Below, piece after piece: positions 38,247 through 38,719 of a stretch of DNA of 38,719 nt. The DNA comes from Crenarchaeota archaeon 13_1_40CM_3_52_17 (GTDB taxonomy: Archaea; Thermoproteota; Bathyarchaeia; 40CM-2-53-6): assembly GCA_001918745.1 (NCBI GenBank), contig MNGN01000033.1, positions 1-38,719 on the forward strand. The letters run 5' to 3'. A program made the translations under genes and the position numbers. Position 1 is the first letter of the stretch, and each line of letters starts with the position of its first letter. The notes under the pieces are model-generated. The model was not told the DNA's origin, did not search any database, and was given only the letters and a program-made list of their open reading frames with translations.

Positions 38247-38504
38247 GTGACACAATTGAGCCTGGTGGATATCCTAATTTCGATAGGAAGCGCGGGGCTC
38301 GCGGTCTTTAGTGTCCCTACAGTTTTGAACAAGAATTCGCAGGTTCCACGGAAGACAGCAAGTATTCCATCGGCGTCTATCTTGACATATTTTGTCCCTT
38401 TGTTTGCGATTAGTGGGTTAGATCTCACGGCTATAACTATCGCAGGGCAGGCCATCGTCTGGTGGCTGATTGTCGCTCTAAGACCTGTCAAGAAGACGGG
38501 TTAG
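38247..38504 (+). CDS. Small membrane protein of unknown function
   Basis: 85 residues from GTG; AAGGA lies about 7 bases upstream. Hydrophobic segments occur at about 6-24 (LVDILISIGSAGLAVFSVPT) and 42-78 (SILTYFVPLFAISGL, ITIAGQAIVWWLIVAL), giving two or three helices with a positive C-terminus RPVKKTG. The NKNSQVPRKT loop after helix 1 and the WW pair in the last helix are the only distinctive features. No family recognised. Confidence 0.6.
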   Translation: MTQLSLVDILISIGSAGLAVFSVPTVLNKNSQVPRKTASIPSASILTYFVPLFAISGLDLTAITIAGQAIVWWLIVALRPVKKTG

Positions 38505-38719
38505 CCTGACTATGAAATGAGGCTCGCTTGGATATGGTGCGGCCGCCGGACACCGCACAATAAGTGCAAATCGCACGCAGAGCGAGTCATAGTTATAGGG
38601 TCTTTCCGGTTCTAGCACAAAGATGGTCTCGAGCCTCATTCTCTGGTCAGGCCGGTACGGCTGCGAGAAGAACCAGAAGTTTTCCTGGACTCTGAGAATC
38701 CCGTATCCAGGCGTCTCCC
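38478..38719 (-). CDS. C-terminal part of an unidentified protein (cut by window edge)
   Basis: The minus strand is open from the right edge (first whole codon at 38717) to a TAG at 38478-38480, 79 codons. It reads GYGILRVQENFWFFSQPYRP, DQRMRLETIFVLEPERPYN, YDSLCVRFALIVRCP and ends LTRLLDRS. Third positions favour G/C as in neighbouring genes, and hydrophobic and charged residues alternate as in a real beta-rich protein, but no family is recognised and the start is outside the window. It overlaps the end of the plus-strand membrane gene by 27 bases. The same DNA contains nested inverted repeats, so an RNA gene cannot be excluded. Confidence 0.45.
   Translation of the reverse strand, partial: ETPGYGILRVQENFWFFSQPYRPDQRMRLETIFVLEPERPYNYDSLCVRFALIVRCPAAAPYPSEPHFIVRLTRLLDRS

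Noticed and set aside
1-38719. Search for CRISPR arrays, insertion sequences, integrases, defence or toxin genes
   Set aside because: No direct-repeat arrays, transposase motifs or terminal repeats were seen; the genes are housekeeping or small conserved archaeal genes.

Overview
The window is archaeal. It carries archaeal or archaeo-eukaryotic versions of core genes: ribosomal proteins S11 and S8e, SRP19, archaeal DnaG primase, a family B DNA polymerase, type II GAPDH, phenylalanyl-tRNA synthetase with an archaeal-type N-terminus, a TFIIB-like zinc ribbon and an archaeal wHTH regulator. An smc-scpA-scpB set argues against classical Crenarchaeota and suits a Thaumarchaeota/Bathyarchaeia-like lineage of the TACK group; I cannot place it more precisely. 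Genes are dense, no gene-free stretch greatly exceeds 300 bases, and I found no rRNA, tRNA, CRISPR array, insertion sequence or phage gene. TTG is used about as often as ATG as a start codon.

Layout. 1-3447 (minus): aminoacyl-tRNA synthetase operon pheS-pheT-trpS, with trpS cut by the left edge. 3587-5495: type II GAPDH flanked by two small two-helix membrane genes, the first frameshifted. 5714-9802: dnaG, a family B polymerase that has lost two of three proofreading motifs, and divergent rps11. 9825-12672: serine hydroxymethyltransferase, a SerB-like HAD phosphatase, a wHTH regulator and a secreted cysteine-rich protein. 12760-16821: a SIS protein with a 55-residue zinc ribbon upstream, an acetyltransferase, and the divergent kbl/tdh pair that turns threonine into glycine and acetyl-CoA. 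16829-21796: SRP19 and S8e, a zinc ribbon, a frameshifted methyltransferase joined to an acetyltransferase, a DUF4443 regulator, a CinA/MoaB-like protein and a TraB protein. 21920-29086 (plus): a compact operon of coiled-coil protein, nucleoside phosphorylase, UppS, SMC, ScpA and ScpB with overlapping ends. 29120-32892: a methionine cluster (metF, core metE, metE-N-like) divergent from an XRE-CBS regulator, with two near-identical palindromes between them. 33043-38719: a KaiC-like ATPase, small conserved proteins, FKBP, a surface-anchored protein, a DUF3052 protein, structured intergenic DNA and a gene cut by the right edge.

The points most worth attention are three genes (pheT, glyA, DUF3052) that have no in-frame ATG, GTG or TTG where homology demands the N-terminus but have an ACG exactly there; the self-contained methionine regulon candidate with twin TATTCC-N4-GGAATA operators; and the apparently proofreading-deficient family B DNA polymerase. 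All calls are made by reading the sequence; no database search was run.
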